Source: Betaproteobacteria bacterium
GTDB taxonomy: Bacteria > Pseudomonadota > Gammaproteobacteria > Burkholderiales > SG8-39
Assembly (NCBI GenBank): GCA_009693345.1
Contig: SHXL01000132.1
Location: forward strand, 1 to 7,787
Direction: 5' to 3'
Length of the DNA stretch: 7,787 nt
The notes under the pieces are model-generated. The model ran no database searches and was not told where the DNA came from. It saw only the letters and a program-made list of their open reading frames with translations. This document shows positions 1-5,321 of this stretch, piece by piece (within the stretch, counting starts at the first letter, position 1; each line of letters starts with the position of its first letter). The position numbers and the translations under genes were made by a program.

Positions 1-50
1 ATTAGTGCAAGGCATTTTGCCTTGAACTCCGATGCCTTGATGGTGTGCAT
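1..50 (-). CDS. Phd/YefM-family antitoxin, N-terminal fragment (runs off left edge)
   Basis: Reading the minus strand from the ATG at 50 gives MHTIKASEFKAKCLAL and then a partial codon at the window edge. This is the typical opening of Phd/YefM antitoxins, with the 'ASEFKAKCL' stretch that forms the start of the DNA-binding, dimerising N-domain. Family members neutralise a toxin (often a PIN-domain VapC-like RNase, Doc or YoeB) through their C-terminal half and repress their own promoter. The start is supported by a GGGAGAG Shine-Dalgarno at 57-63, six bases from the ATG. An in-frame ATG at 95 would add 15 residues but has no such site. Two ACCATGGT palindromes lie just upstream. The gene lies 75 bases downstream of manC on the same strand, in DNA of lower GC (46% over 1-100). 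The partner toxin would lie outside the window, so its type is unknown. The call rests on 16 residues, but the match to the family opening is good. Confidence 0.72.
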   Translation of the reverse strand, partial: MHTIKASEFKAKCLAL

Positions 51-70
51 GAATTGCTCTCCCGGCATTC

Positions 71-99
71 TGACCATGGTCAGTACCATGGTCATTTTA
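71..99 (-). promoter_or_regulatory. Tandem palindromic operator and -10 box of the Phd-type antitoxin gene
   Basis: TGACCATGGTCA at 71-82 is a perfect 12-base palindrome. It is followed directly by GTACCATGGTCA at 83-94, which repeats the ACCATGGTCA core 12 bases further on. On the minus strand TAAAAT at 94-99 matches the sigma-70 -10 consensus at five of six positions and would place the transcript start near 87, inside the palindrome pair. I found no convincing -35 box at 16-18 bases. Phd-type antitoxins bind paired palindromes at their own promoter, so an autoregulatory operator is the natural reading. Binding is inferred. Confidence 0.5.
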
Positions 100-105
100 A
101 CCGAT

Positions 106-123
106 AGGGCGCCCTCCAGGGCG
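106..123. repeat. Overlapping GC-rich inverted repeats after the manC stop
   Basis: AGGGCGCCCT at 106-115 is a perfect palindrome, and CGCCCT-CC-AGGGCG at 110-123 is a second inverted repeat sharing its arm. They lie directly behind the manC stop codon (126-128). Read on the minus strand this can fold as a short stem, but no run of T follows, so it is not a normal intrinsic terminator. It might slow or protect the end of the manC transcript. The function is not established. Confidence 0.35.
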
Positions 124-125
124 AT

Positions 126-1571
126 TCAAGCCCGGTTGTACCGGTCCTCAAAGCGTTCGATGTCGTCCTCGCCGAGGTAGCTGCCCGACTGCACTTCGAT
201 GATCAGCAGCGGCTTCTCGCCAGCGTTCTCGAGGCGGTGCTTGGTGCCGACCGGAATGAAAGTGGACTGGTTCTCTTCCAGGTAGAGGATGTCCTCGCCG
301 CGCGTCACGAGCGCGCGCCCGGAGACGACCACCCAGTGCTCGGCGCGCTTGCGGTGCAACTGTAGCGAAAGCGAGTGACCCGGTTTCACCATCAGGCGCT
401 TGACCTGGTAGCGCTCGCCGCTGTCCACCGATTCGAAATAGCCCCACGGCCGGTAGACACGCCGGTGGCTGAGGTGCTCGGAACGGTTGGCGCGTTTCAG
501 GTCTTCGACCACTTCGCGCACTTCCTGGCTGCGCGAACGGTCGGCCACCAGCAGCGCATCCTCTGTGTCGACGATGATCAGGCCGTCCACGCCCAGCGTC
601 GCGATCAGGCGCTCGGCACCGAATACCAGCGAGTCGCGCGTGTCCTGGAGTTGCACGTCGCCGCGCGCCGCGTTGCCCGACGCGTCCTTTTCAGCCAAGT
701 CCCAGAGCGCCGACCAGGAGCCGACGTCGCTCCAGGCGAAATCCGCCGGGATCACCGCGGCGTGCGCGGTGTGCTCCATCACCGCGCGGTCGATGGCTTC
801 GGCGGGGCAGGCGAGAAACGCCTCCTTCCCGAGCCGGAGAAATCCCAAATCGTCGGTGGCGGCTGCGACTGCCGCGCGCGCAGCCTCGAGGATGTCGGGC
901 CGGAAGCGTCCGAGTTCCTCCAGGACGCGCCGCGCGCCGAACGCGAACATGCCGCTGTTCCAGTAAACGCGTCCGGTGGCGATCATCGCGCGCGCTTGAT
1001 CTTCCGAGGGCTTCTCGACGAAGCGCGCCACTTTGAAGGCTCCCGCGTTGCCGGGCAGCGGGTCGCCGGATTCGACATATCCAAAACCGCTGTCGGGCCG
1101 CGTCGCGGCGATACCGAACGTGACTAGCATGTCGGAAGCCGCGACCTCGGCGGCGCGCCGTACTGCGCCGTTGAACGCGTCGGCGCCGCGGATCGCATGA
1201 TCGGAAGCGAGCACCAGCAGGATGGGGTTCTCGGCTTCGCATGCAATCGCCGCCACGGCCACCGCTGCGGCGGTGTTGCGGCCCGCCGGCTCGAGCAGGA
1301 CACGGGCGGTGATGCCGATCTCAGCAAGCTGATCGTTTACCAGGAAGCGGTGCGCTTCATTGCAGATAACGATCATTCGCTGATCGCCGACGGCGTCACG
1401 CGCGCGCGGCGAGGTGTCCTGCGCCACACGGGCGCGTAGCGCCGTGTCCTGTAACAACGTGCGCCCGGTGACCAGCGGCAGGAATTGCTTGGGTAGCAGC
1501 TGGCGCGACACCGGCCAGAGGCGGCTGCCCGCGCCGCCGCAGAGAATGACAGGGACTATTTCTCGGGCCAT
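126..1571 (-). CDS. manC: Bifunctional mannose-1-phosphate guanylyltransferase / mannose-6-phosphate isomerase
   Basis: The product has 481 residues, the usual length of the two-domain ManC/AlgA/CpsB family. It makes GDP-mannose in the cytoplasm from mannose-1-phosphate and GTP; the second domain interconverts fructose-6-phosphate and mannose-6-phosphate. The nucleotidyltransferase domain opens with the signature GGAGSRLWPVSR then PKQF (residues 12-30) and carries FVEKP (184-188) and WNSGMF (204-209). The C-terminal cupin isomerase domain (about 370-480) has RPWG, then QLHRKRAEHW (404-413) with metal-ligand candidates Gln404, His406 and Glu411 plus His445, and ends with EVQSGSYLGEDDI (459-471). 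No key residue seems missing. The ATG start is conventional with only a weak upstream GAAGA. It begins 31 bases after the antitoxin stop on the same strand, so it may be read from the toxin-antitoxin promoter or from further upstream. GDP-mannose supplies O-antigen, capsule or exopolysaccharide, or sugars derived from it such as GDP-fucose and GDP-rhamnose. Confidence 0.95.
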   Translation of the reverse strand: MAREIVPVILCGGAGSRLWPVSRQLLPKQFLPLVTGRTLLQDTALRARVAQDTSPRARDAVGDQRMIVICNEAHRFLVNDQLAEIGITARVLLEPAGRNTAAAVAVAAIACEAENPILLVLASDHAIRGADAFNGAVRRAAEVAASDMLVTFGIAATRPDSGFGYVESGDPLPGNAGAFKVARFVEKPSEDQARAMIATGRVYWNSGMFAFGARRVLEELGRFRPDILEAARAAVAAATDDLGFLRLGKEAFLACPAEAIDRAVMEHTAHAAVIPADFAWSDVGSWSALWDLAEKDASGNAARGDVQLQDTRDSLVFGAERLIATLGVDGLIIVDTEDALLVADRSRSQEVREVVEDLKRANRSEHLSHRRVYRPWGYFESVDSGERYQVKRLMVKPGHSLSLQLHRKRAEHWVVVSGRALVTRGEDILYLEENQSTFIPVGTKHRLENAGEKPLLIIEVQSGSYLGEDDIERFEDRYNRA

Positions 1572-1602
1572 AGCAGGTATTCTTCAGCTACCCGCTTTCC
1601 GG

Positions 1603-1974
1603 TTAGGCAGCCTGTCTCGGCTGGAGGTCGAATTCGGTGCGAATCCGGGAAAAGGGCACGAGCACGCTGCCCTTGCTGTCTTTCGTCACAAGTCCGATTT
1701 CAATCAGAGCATGGATATCGCGATGCACGGATTTCACGTCCCTGTCGAGTGCACGCGCAAGTCCGCGCAGCGTAGAGGGTCCGAGGGCCTGCAGACGCTC
1801 GATCGCCTCCCAGCGTGCCGGCGTCAGCGAGCGAAACAACGCGGCCGGCGATTCGAAGGTGAAGTCGCTGCCCTGATCCTTGCGAGTGCGCCAGGCCTGT
1901 GCGAATCCGCGCGCGCCGCGCGCGAGCGCCAATCGAGTGTCGCGTTCGATTCGAATAGTGGCAGTTCGGTTCAT
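1603..1974 (-). CDS. Winged-helix antitoxin/regulator (HVO_A0114-like), partner of the TumE-type toxin
   Basis: This 123-residue protein has a basic N-terminal third and a winged helix-turn-helix at about residues 50-108. Recognisable stretches are 'FESPAALFRSLTPARWEAIERL', split here as FESPAALFRSL and TPARWEAIERL, then STLRGLARALDRDVKSVHRD (68-86) as the recognition region and LIEIGLVTKD leading into the wing. The pattern matches the HVO_A0114-type putative DNA-binding family, which commonly follows TumE/DUF6516 genes. Its ATG overlaps the toxin stop (ATGA, 1971-1974), and a strong AAAGGAG lies six bases upstream, so it should be well translated. The likely role is to bind and neutralise the toxin and to repress the shared promoter at 2256-2292. 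That role is inferred from family and arrangement, since the sequence itself shows only a DNA-binding fold. Alternatively it could be a stand-alone regulator, which is less likely given the four-base overlap. Confidence 0.8.
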   Translation of the reverse strand: MNRTATIRIERDTRLALARGARGFAQAWRTRKDQGSDFTFESPAALFRSLTPARWEAIERLQALGPSTLRGLARALDRDVKSVHRDIHALIEIGLVTKDSKGSVLVPFSRIRTEFDLQPRQAA

Positions 1975-2255
1975 TTCCGTCTCCTTTGCCTGACGTCCGC
2001 CAGGAAATCTTCTATCAGGGATTCCGGTGATACGAATGCATAGCTCAATTCACTTGCACCTGCGTGGCGATGGTCGCCTTTGCCCGATTCATTGTCATAA
2101 CCCACGATGCGCCGGCCCGGGAAACCGTAGAAAAGACGGTACTTGTAACGGTGCGCGCTACTGGCGACGGGTTGCGGTAACTCCCAGAGCACTATCTCGA
2201 TGGTCGCGCCGTCGTCATAGCGCTGCTTGAACTCATAGAGCAGGCGCGCCTTCAT
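1971..2255 (-). CDS. tumE: TumE-family (DUF6516) toxin of a type II toxin-antitoxin module
   Basis: Starting at the ATG (2253-2255) the product has 94 residues. Diagnostic stretches of the TumE/DUF6516 family are MKARLLYEF at the start, TIEIVLWELPQP (about 18-29), HRYKYRLFYG (about 35-44), RIVGYDNESGKGDHRH (about 48-63) with its conserved Asp, Lys, His and Arg residues, and the C-terminal YAF-S-ESLIEDFLADV. Members are small toxins encoded just upstream of a winged-helix antitoxin, as here. The molecular target cannot be read from the sequence. An in-frame TTG at 2264 would add three residues, but it lies in the -10 box and family members begin with MKARLL, so ATG is preferred. No Shine-Dalgarno precedes either start. 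GC is about 56% over 1981-2280, well below that of waaA, which suggests recent acquisition. It lies 52 bases downstream of the glycosyltransferase stop and has its own promoter. Confidence 0.82.
   Translation of the reverse strand: MKARLLYEFKQRYDDGATIEIVLWELPQPVASSAHRYKYRLFYGFPGRRIVGYDNESGKGDHRHAGASELSYAFVSPESLIEDFLADVRQRRRK
1981..1987 (-). promoter_or_regulatory. Strong ribosome binding site of the antitoxin gene
   Basis: On the minus strand AAAGGAG lies six bases before the ATG at 1974, inside the last codons of the toxin gene. It is the best Shine-Dalgarno I found in the window, and it contrasts with the toxin gene, which has none. Confidence 0.7.
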
Positions 2256-2288
2256 TGTTGGCAACTATGCCAACACATGCATCTGTTG
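2256..2288. promoter_or_regulatory. Nested inverted repeats, likely operator of the TumE module
   Basis: TGTTGGCA at 2256-2263 and TGCCAACA at 2268-2275 form a perfect eight-base inverted repeat around a four-base spacer. A third half-site, TGTTG at 2284-2288, pairs with CAACA at 2271-2275 around a central ATGCAT. The first pair covers the -10 box and transcript start, and the second covers the spacer and touches the -35 box. A dimeric winged-helix repressor bound here would block the promoter. The downstream antitoxin is the obvious candidate, but this is inference. Confidence 0.6.
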
Positions 2289-2292
2289 TCAA
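2264..2292 (-). promoter_or_regulatory. Sigma-70 promoter of the TumE toxin-antitoxin module
   Basis: On the minus strand a perfect -35 box TTGACA (2287-2292) and a -10 box CATAGT (2264-2269, four of six consensus positions) are separated by exactly 17 bases. The start predicted from the -10 box falls at about 2256-2258, which is one to three bases before the toxin ATG at 2255. The mRNA would then be leaderless or nearly so, in keeping with the absence of a Shine-Dalgarno. Confidence 0.68.
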
Positions 2293-2301
2293 TTGCGCCA
2301 A

Positions 2302-2315
2302 GCCCAGTTATGGGC
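2302..2315. repeat. Small stem-loop across the glycosyltransferase stop codon
   Basis: GCCCA (2302-2306) and TGGGC (2311-2315) pair across GTTA, which contains the stop codon of the glycosyltransferase gene (2308-2310). No T-run follows on the minus strand, so at best it is a weak terminator or pause site between that gene and the toxin-antitoxin promoter. Confidence 0.3.
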
Positions 2316-3084
2316 CTTGAATTCTTTGAAGTTCGATCAGCTTCGCATACTTCATGAAGCTGTTCATGCACCCGATCGAGATGTGCACCAGGCCGGGCAG
2401 GCCGTCGAGGAAGCCTAGCCGCAGCAGGTAGAACTTGAAAAAGCGCAGCAGCGGCGACAGTGCGAGCTGGGCGAGACCGGCACGCTGGCCGCGCCGGTGC
2501 AGTTCCTGCGCCGCGAGCGCGGTGTAGCGGTTCTGCTTTTCGAGGTAGCGGCCGAGGTCTTCGCCCGACTCGTGCAGCAGGTCGCCCTCGAGAGTGCCTG
2601 GCGATGCCGCGTAGAGCACTTTTTCGTGCACTCCGTCGTCACTCCAGCGAGCGTGGCGCCGGTCGAAGAGGCGGGGGCTCCAGTCGGGGTAGCCTTCGCC
2701 GTGACGCAGCCAGCGCCCGAGGAAGCGGTTGCAACGCGCCATGCGGTAGACCGGTGCTGCTGGGGCTTGCAGCGCGCGCACCACGCTCGCCGCCAGTTCG
2801 GGTGAAACGCGCTCATCGGCATCCAGGCACAACACCCAATCGTGCGCTGCCTGCTCGACCGCAAACTGCTTTTGCCGGCCGAAACCGAGCCAGTCCTTCG
2901 CCACGACGCGCGCGCCGTAACGCGTGGCGATCTCTGCGGTGCCGTCGCTGCTGCCCGAGTCGACCACCACGACCTCGTCGGCGAAGGCGACGCTGGCAAG
3001 GCATTGCGGAAGCTCGGCGGCCGCATTGTGCGTGATCAGGACGACGGACAGGGGCAAAGGGAGGTTAAAATCGCTTGAAAACAA
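2308..3084 (-). CDS. waaE: Family 2 glycosyltransferase, WaaE/KdtX-like (LPS core hexosyltransferase)
   Basis: This is a GT-A fold family 2 glycosyltransferase of 258 residues. LSVVLITHN (12-20) opens the nucleotide-binding fold, VDSGSSDGT is at 41-49, and the metal-binding Asp-Ala-Asp is at 88-90 in LCLDADE. RFLGRWLRHG then YPDW (132-135) with RLF, VHEKV (152-156) and KQNRYT (183-188) follow the WaaE/KdtX subfamily, whose studied members add glucose to the first heptose of the LPS core. The sugar used here cannot be read from the sequence. The C-terminal part (about 203-245) is hydrophobic and basic and probably lies against the inner membrane. The start is uncertain: TTG at 3084 directly follows an in-frame TAG, and a second TTG at 3057 (residue 10) fits the family start better. 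Neither has a Shine-Dalgarno. Divergence from waaC over a very short gap supports a role in the same core. Confidence 0.82.
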   Translation of the reverse strand: MFSSDFNLPLPLSVVLITHNAAAELPQCLASVAFADEVVVVDSGSSDGTAEIATRYGARVVAKDWLGFGRQKQFAVEQAAHDWVLCLDADERVSPELAASVVRALQAPAAPVYRMARCNRFLGRWLRHGEGYPDWSPRLFDRRHARWSDDGVHEKVLYAASPGTLEGDLLHESGEDLGRYLEKQNRYTALAAQELHRRGQRAGLAQLALSPLLRFFKFYLLRLGFLDGLPGLVHISIGCMNSFMKYAKLIELQRIQGP

Positions 3085-3123
3085 AGCGGTATTCTAGCCC
3101 ACGCCCAGAGGGCGAATATTCAC
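3085..3123. promoter_or_regulatory. 39-base divergent intergenic region between waaE-like gene and waaC
   Basis: This gap must serve both start regions. On the minus strand TAGAAT (3091-3096) resembles a -10 box, five of six consensus positions, and would start transcription near 3084, but no -35 box is visible. For waaC the AGAGGG at 3107-3112 can act as Shine-Dalgarno, 11 bases from the GTG. It lies in a small inverted repeat CGCCC-AGA-GGGCG (3102-3114). I found no convincing plus-strand promoter. Confidence 0.35.
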
Positions 3124-4077
3124 GTGCCGCGCATCCTCTTCGTCAAAACCTCCTCGCTCGGCGACGTCGTGCACAATTGCCCGGCCGTCTCCGATGTCGC
3201 GCGCTGCGTGCCGGATGCCGTTATCGATTGGGTAGTTGAAGAGGCCTTTGCCGAGGTCGCCGCATTGCACTCCCATGTGCGGCGCGTGATCCCGGTGGCA
3301 ATCCGGCGCTGGCGCGGTTCGCTGCTTGCCGTGGCGACCTGGTCGGAATTGGGCGCATTCCGCGCGGCGCTGCGCAACGAACGATACGACGCGGTCATCG
3401 ACAGCCAGGGTCTGCTCAAGAGCGCGCTGGTTGCGGCGCAGGCGCTTGGCCGCACGCACGGTTTCGACCGCGCCAGCGCGCGCGAGCCTGTTGCCGCGCG
3501 CTTCTACGATGTCGCGCATGCCGTTCGCGGAAATCTGCACGCGGTGGATCGCAACCGCCAGCTTGCCGCGGCCGCGCTTGGGTATCGCGTCGACGAATCG
3601 TGTGATTACGGCCTGCGCGTGGCGGGCGCGAAGGGATCGGCTCCCACATCGAAACCCTACGCACTGCTGTTCACCATGACCAGCCGGGACGACAAGCTCT
3701 GGCCCGAGGAGCACTGGCGCTCGCTTGCCAATGCGCTGGCGAGCCGCGGCCTGGATTGCGTGCTGCCTTGGGGAACGGAGGAGGAGCAGCGCCGCTGCGC
3801 GCGCATCGCCGCCGCCATCCCGGGCGCCGTCGTGCCGCACCGCATGACCCTTGTCGAAATCGCGCGCCTCACGCGTGACGCACGTTGCGTTGTCGGAGTG
3901 GATACCGGCCTGACCCACCTCGCTGCTGCGCTCGAGGTTCCGGTGGTGGGCCTGTACTGCAGTTCGGATCCCGCGCTGACCGGCCTGCACGGCGGGGGAC
4001 GGCTGTGGAATCTTGGCAAGGCGGGCGAGCCGCCCGCGGTACACGCCGTCCTCGAAGCGCTCGGGATGCTCGGCTGA
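3124..4077 (+). CDS. waaC: Lipopolysaccharide heptosyltransferase I (ADP-heptose:Kdo transferase)
   Basis: The 317-residue product is a family 9 glycosyltransferase of normal WaaC length. It transfers the first L-glycero-D-manno-heptose from ADP-heptose to Kdo on lipid A at the cytoplasmic face of the inner membrane. ILFVKTSSLGDVVHNCPAV (4-22) is the WaaC/WaaF start motif, and Asp14 aligns with catalytic Asp13 of the E. coli enzyme. DSQGLLKSAL (93-102), LWPEEHW (192-198) and GVDTGLTHLAAAL (258-270), with the sugar-binding Asp261, complete the donor pocket. GLYCSSDPALTGLHG follows at 276-290. The start is GTG with AGAGGG 11 bases upstream, rather far. The stop overlaps the waaA start by one base (TGATG), pointing to coupled translation. 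WaaF is not in the window. Confidence 0.93.
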   Translation: MPRILFVKTSSLGDVVHNCPAVSDVARCVPDAVIDWVVEEAFAEVAALHSHVRRVIPVAIRRWRGSLLAVATWSELGAFRAALRNERYDAVIDSQGLLKSALVAAQALGRTHGFDRASAREPVAARFYDVAHAVRGNLHAVDRNRQLAAAALGYRVDESCDYGLRVAGAKGSAPTSKPYALLFTMTSRDDKLWPEEHWRSLANALASRGLDCVLPWGTEEEQRRCARIAAAIPGAVVPHRMTLVEIARLTRDARCVVGVDTGLTHLAAALEVPVVGLYCSSDPALTGLHGGGRLWNLGKAGEPPAVHAVLEALGMLG

Positions 4078-5321
4078 TGTGGCGCCGGCTTTACACGGCC
4101 GTGATCATGGCGGCCTTGTCCTTCATTCTGGCCAGGCTCTGGTGGCGCGGGCGGCGCGAACCCTTCTACCGCAGGCGCATCAGCGAGCGCTTCGGCCATT
4201 ACCGCGATATGCCCTCCGGGCGCCCGCTGATCTGGCTGCACGCGGTTTCGGTGGGCGAGGCGCGTGCCTGCGCGGAACTGGTGCGCGGTCTCGGGACGGC
4301 GCACCCCGGATTTGACCTGCTGCTTACCTGCATGACGGCGGCCGGGCGCGAAGCTCTGAGAGGTTTGCATGGCGAGTCGGTTCAGATCGCCTGGCTGCCT
4401 TACGACTATCCGGGAGCCGTGCGCCGATTCCTGGAGCACTTCCGGCCACGCCTCGCGGTGCTGGTGGAGACCGAGATCTGGCCGAACCTCGTCGCGGCCT
4501 GCGGCGAGCACGGCGTGCCGGTGCTGCTCGCGAACGCGCGCATGTCCGAGAAATCGGCGCTTGGCTACCGGCGCTGGAGGCGCCTCGCCCGTCCCGCGAT
4601 CGCCGCGTTGACGGTCGTTTGCGCGCAGAGCGAAGAGGACGCGGCGCGCCTGCGCGCGCTCGGTGCGCGCCGCATCGAGGTGACCGGCAACGTGAAATTC
4701 GACAGCGCGCCCGACAAGGCGAAGCGCGCTAAAGGCAAGGCATGGCGCGAACGGCTCGGACGCCCGGTGCTCCTGCTCGCTAGCACGCGTGAAGGCGAGG
4801 AAAAAGTGCTCCTGGACGCGCTGCCCGCGTGGGATGAAAAGCTGCTGGTGCTCGTCGTTCCCCGGCATCCCCGGCGATTCGATGAAGTTTCTGCCCTATC
4901 GCAGTCGCGCCGCAGCGTCGACCCGCTGCCGGCTGCGAACCATCGCGTCCATCTGGGCGACACGATGGGCGAAATGGATTTCTACTACGCCGCCGCGGAC
5001 GTCGCCGTGATCGGCGGCTCGTTCGTCCCGCTAGGCGGACAGAACCTGATCGAGGCCTGCGCGGCAGGTGTGCCTGTGGTGCTCGGCCCGAGCATGTTCA
5101 ATTTTGCCGAAGCGGCGCGCCTCGCGCTGGAGGCCGGCGCGGCGGTGCAGGCGGCGGATGCGGCGGGCGCGATCCGCGAAGCGCTGCGGCTTCTAGCGAA
5201 TTCTGCCGAAATGGAAAGGATGGGAGCGGCGGGAAAACGTCTGTGCGAAACGCACAGGGGTGCAACTCAGAAGCACCTGGAATTGTGCGACGAACTTCTC
5301 AGGGCTGCAGGGCCCGGTTGA
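4077..5321 (+). CDS. waaA: 3-deoxy-D-manno-octulosonic acid (Kdo) transferase
   Basis: From the ATG at 4077 the product has 414 residues, close to the 425 of E. coli KdtA/WaaA. It attaches Kdo from CMP-Kdo to the lipid A precursor at the inner membrane. Residues 5-22 form a hydrophobic anchor, followed by a basic stretch. LIWLHAVSVGE (51-61) contains the catalytic glutamate, Glu61, equivalent to Glu60 of E. coli. ETEIWPNL (131-138), NARMSEKS (153-160) and GNVKFD (204-209) link to the C-terminal domain with GGSFVPLGGQN (313-323), LIEACAAGVPVVLGP and FNF. The frame stays open upstream to 3885, but a start there would lie inside waaC and add 64 residues without family similarity. The ATG overlapping the waaC stop is the clear choice. 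Number of Kdo residues added cannot be predicted. The 3' end overlaps the convergent tolC gene by 23 bases. Confidence 0.95.
   Translation: MWRRLYTAVIMAALSFILARLWWRGRREPFYRRRISERFGHYRDMPSGRPLIWLHAVSVGEARACAELVRGLGTAHPGFDLLLTCMTAAGREALRGLHGESVQIAWLPYDYPGAVRRFLEHFRPRLAVLVETEIWPNLVAACGEHGVPVLLANARMSEKSALGYRRWRRLARPAIAALTVVCAQSEEDAARLRALGARRIEVTGNVKFDSAPDKAKRAKGKAWRERLGRPVLLLASTREGEEKVLLDALPAWDEKLLVLVVPRHPRRFDEVSALSQSRRSVDPLPAANHRVHLGDTMGEMDFYYAAADVAVIGGSFVPLGGQNLIEACAAGVPVVLGPSMFNFAEAARLALEAGAAVQAADAAGAIREALRLLANSAEMERMGAAGKRLCETHRGATQKHLELCDELLRAAGPG

Noticed and set aside
8..24. Perfect hairpin CAAGGC-ATTTT-GCCTTG near the left edge
   Set aside because: It lies within the coding start of the Phd-type antitoxin, and neither strand has a following T-run, so it is probably a coincidence of the Lys-Ala codons and not a terminator.
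110..123. Intrinsic terminator for manC
   Set aside because: The CGCCCT/AGGGCG stem is well placed, but no run of T follows on the minus strand; it is listed only as a repeat.
375..1127. Long plus-strand open frame opposite manC
   Set aside because: It is complementary to conserved catalytic motifs of manC, has no recognisable domain and is rich in Arg, Ala and Val as expected of an antisense frame in GC-rich DNA.
2256..2264. TTG start at 2264 for the TumE-type toxin
   Set aside because: The codon lies at the edge of the -10 box and before the predicted transcript start, and the family begins at the MKARLL that follows the ATG.
3065..3095. Plus-strand promoter for waaC (TTAAAA, 19 bases, TATTCT)
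   Set aside because: Both boxes are weak and the spacing is too long for sigma-70, so I do not call it.
3885..4076. N-terminal extension of waaA to 3885
   Set aside because: The extension overlaps the conserved 3' part of waaC, has no family similarity, and the ATG at 4077 gives a normal-length protein with its membrane anchor at the start.
3094..4868. Two long minus-strand open frames (3094-4044 and 3657-4868) opposite waaC and waaA
   Set aside because: Both oppose well-supported genes with intact motifs; the translations are low-complexity Arg/Ala/Gly/Pro without domains. They reflect high GC and codon bias.
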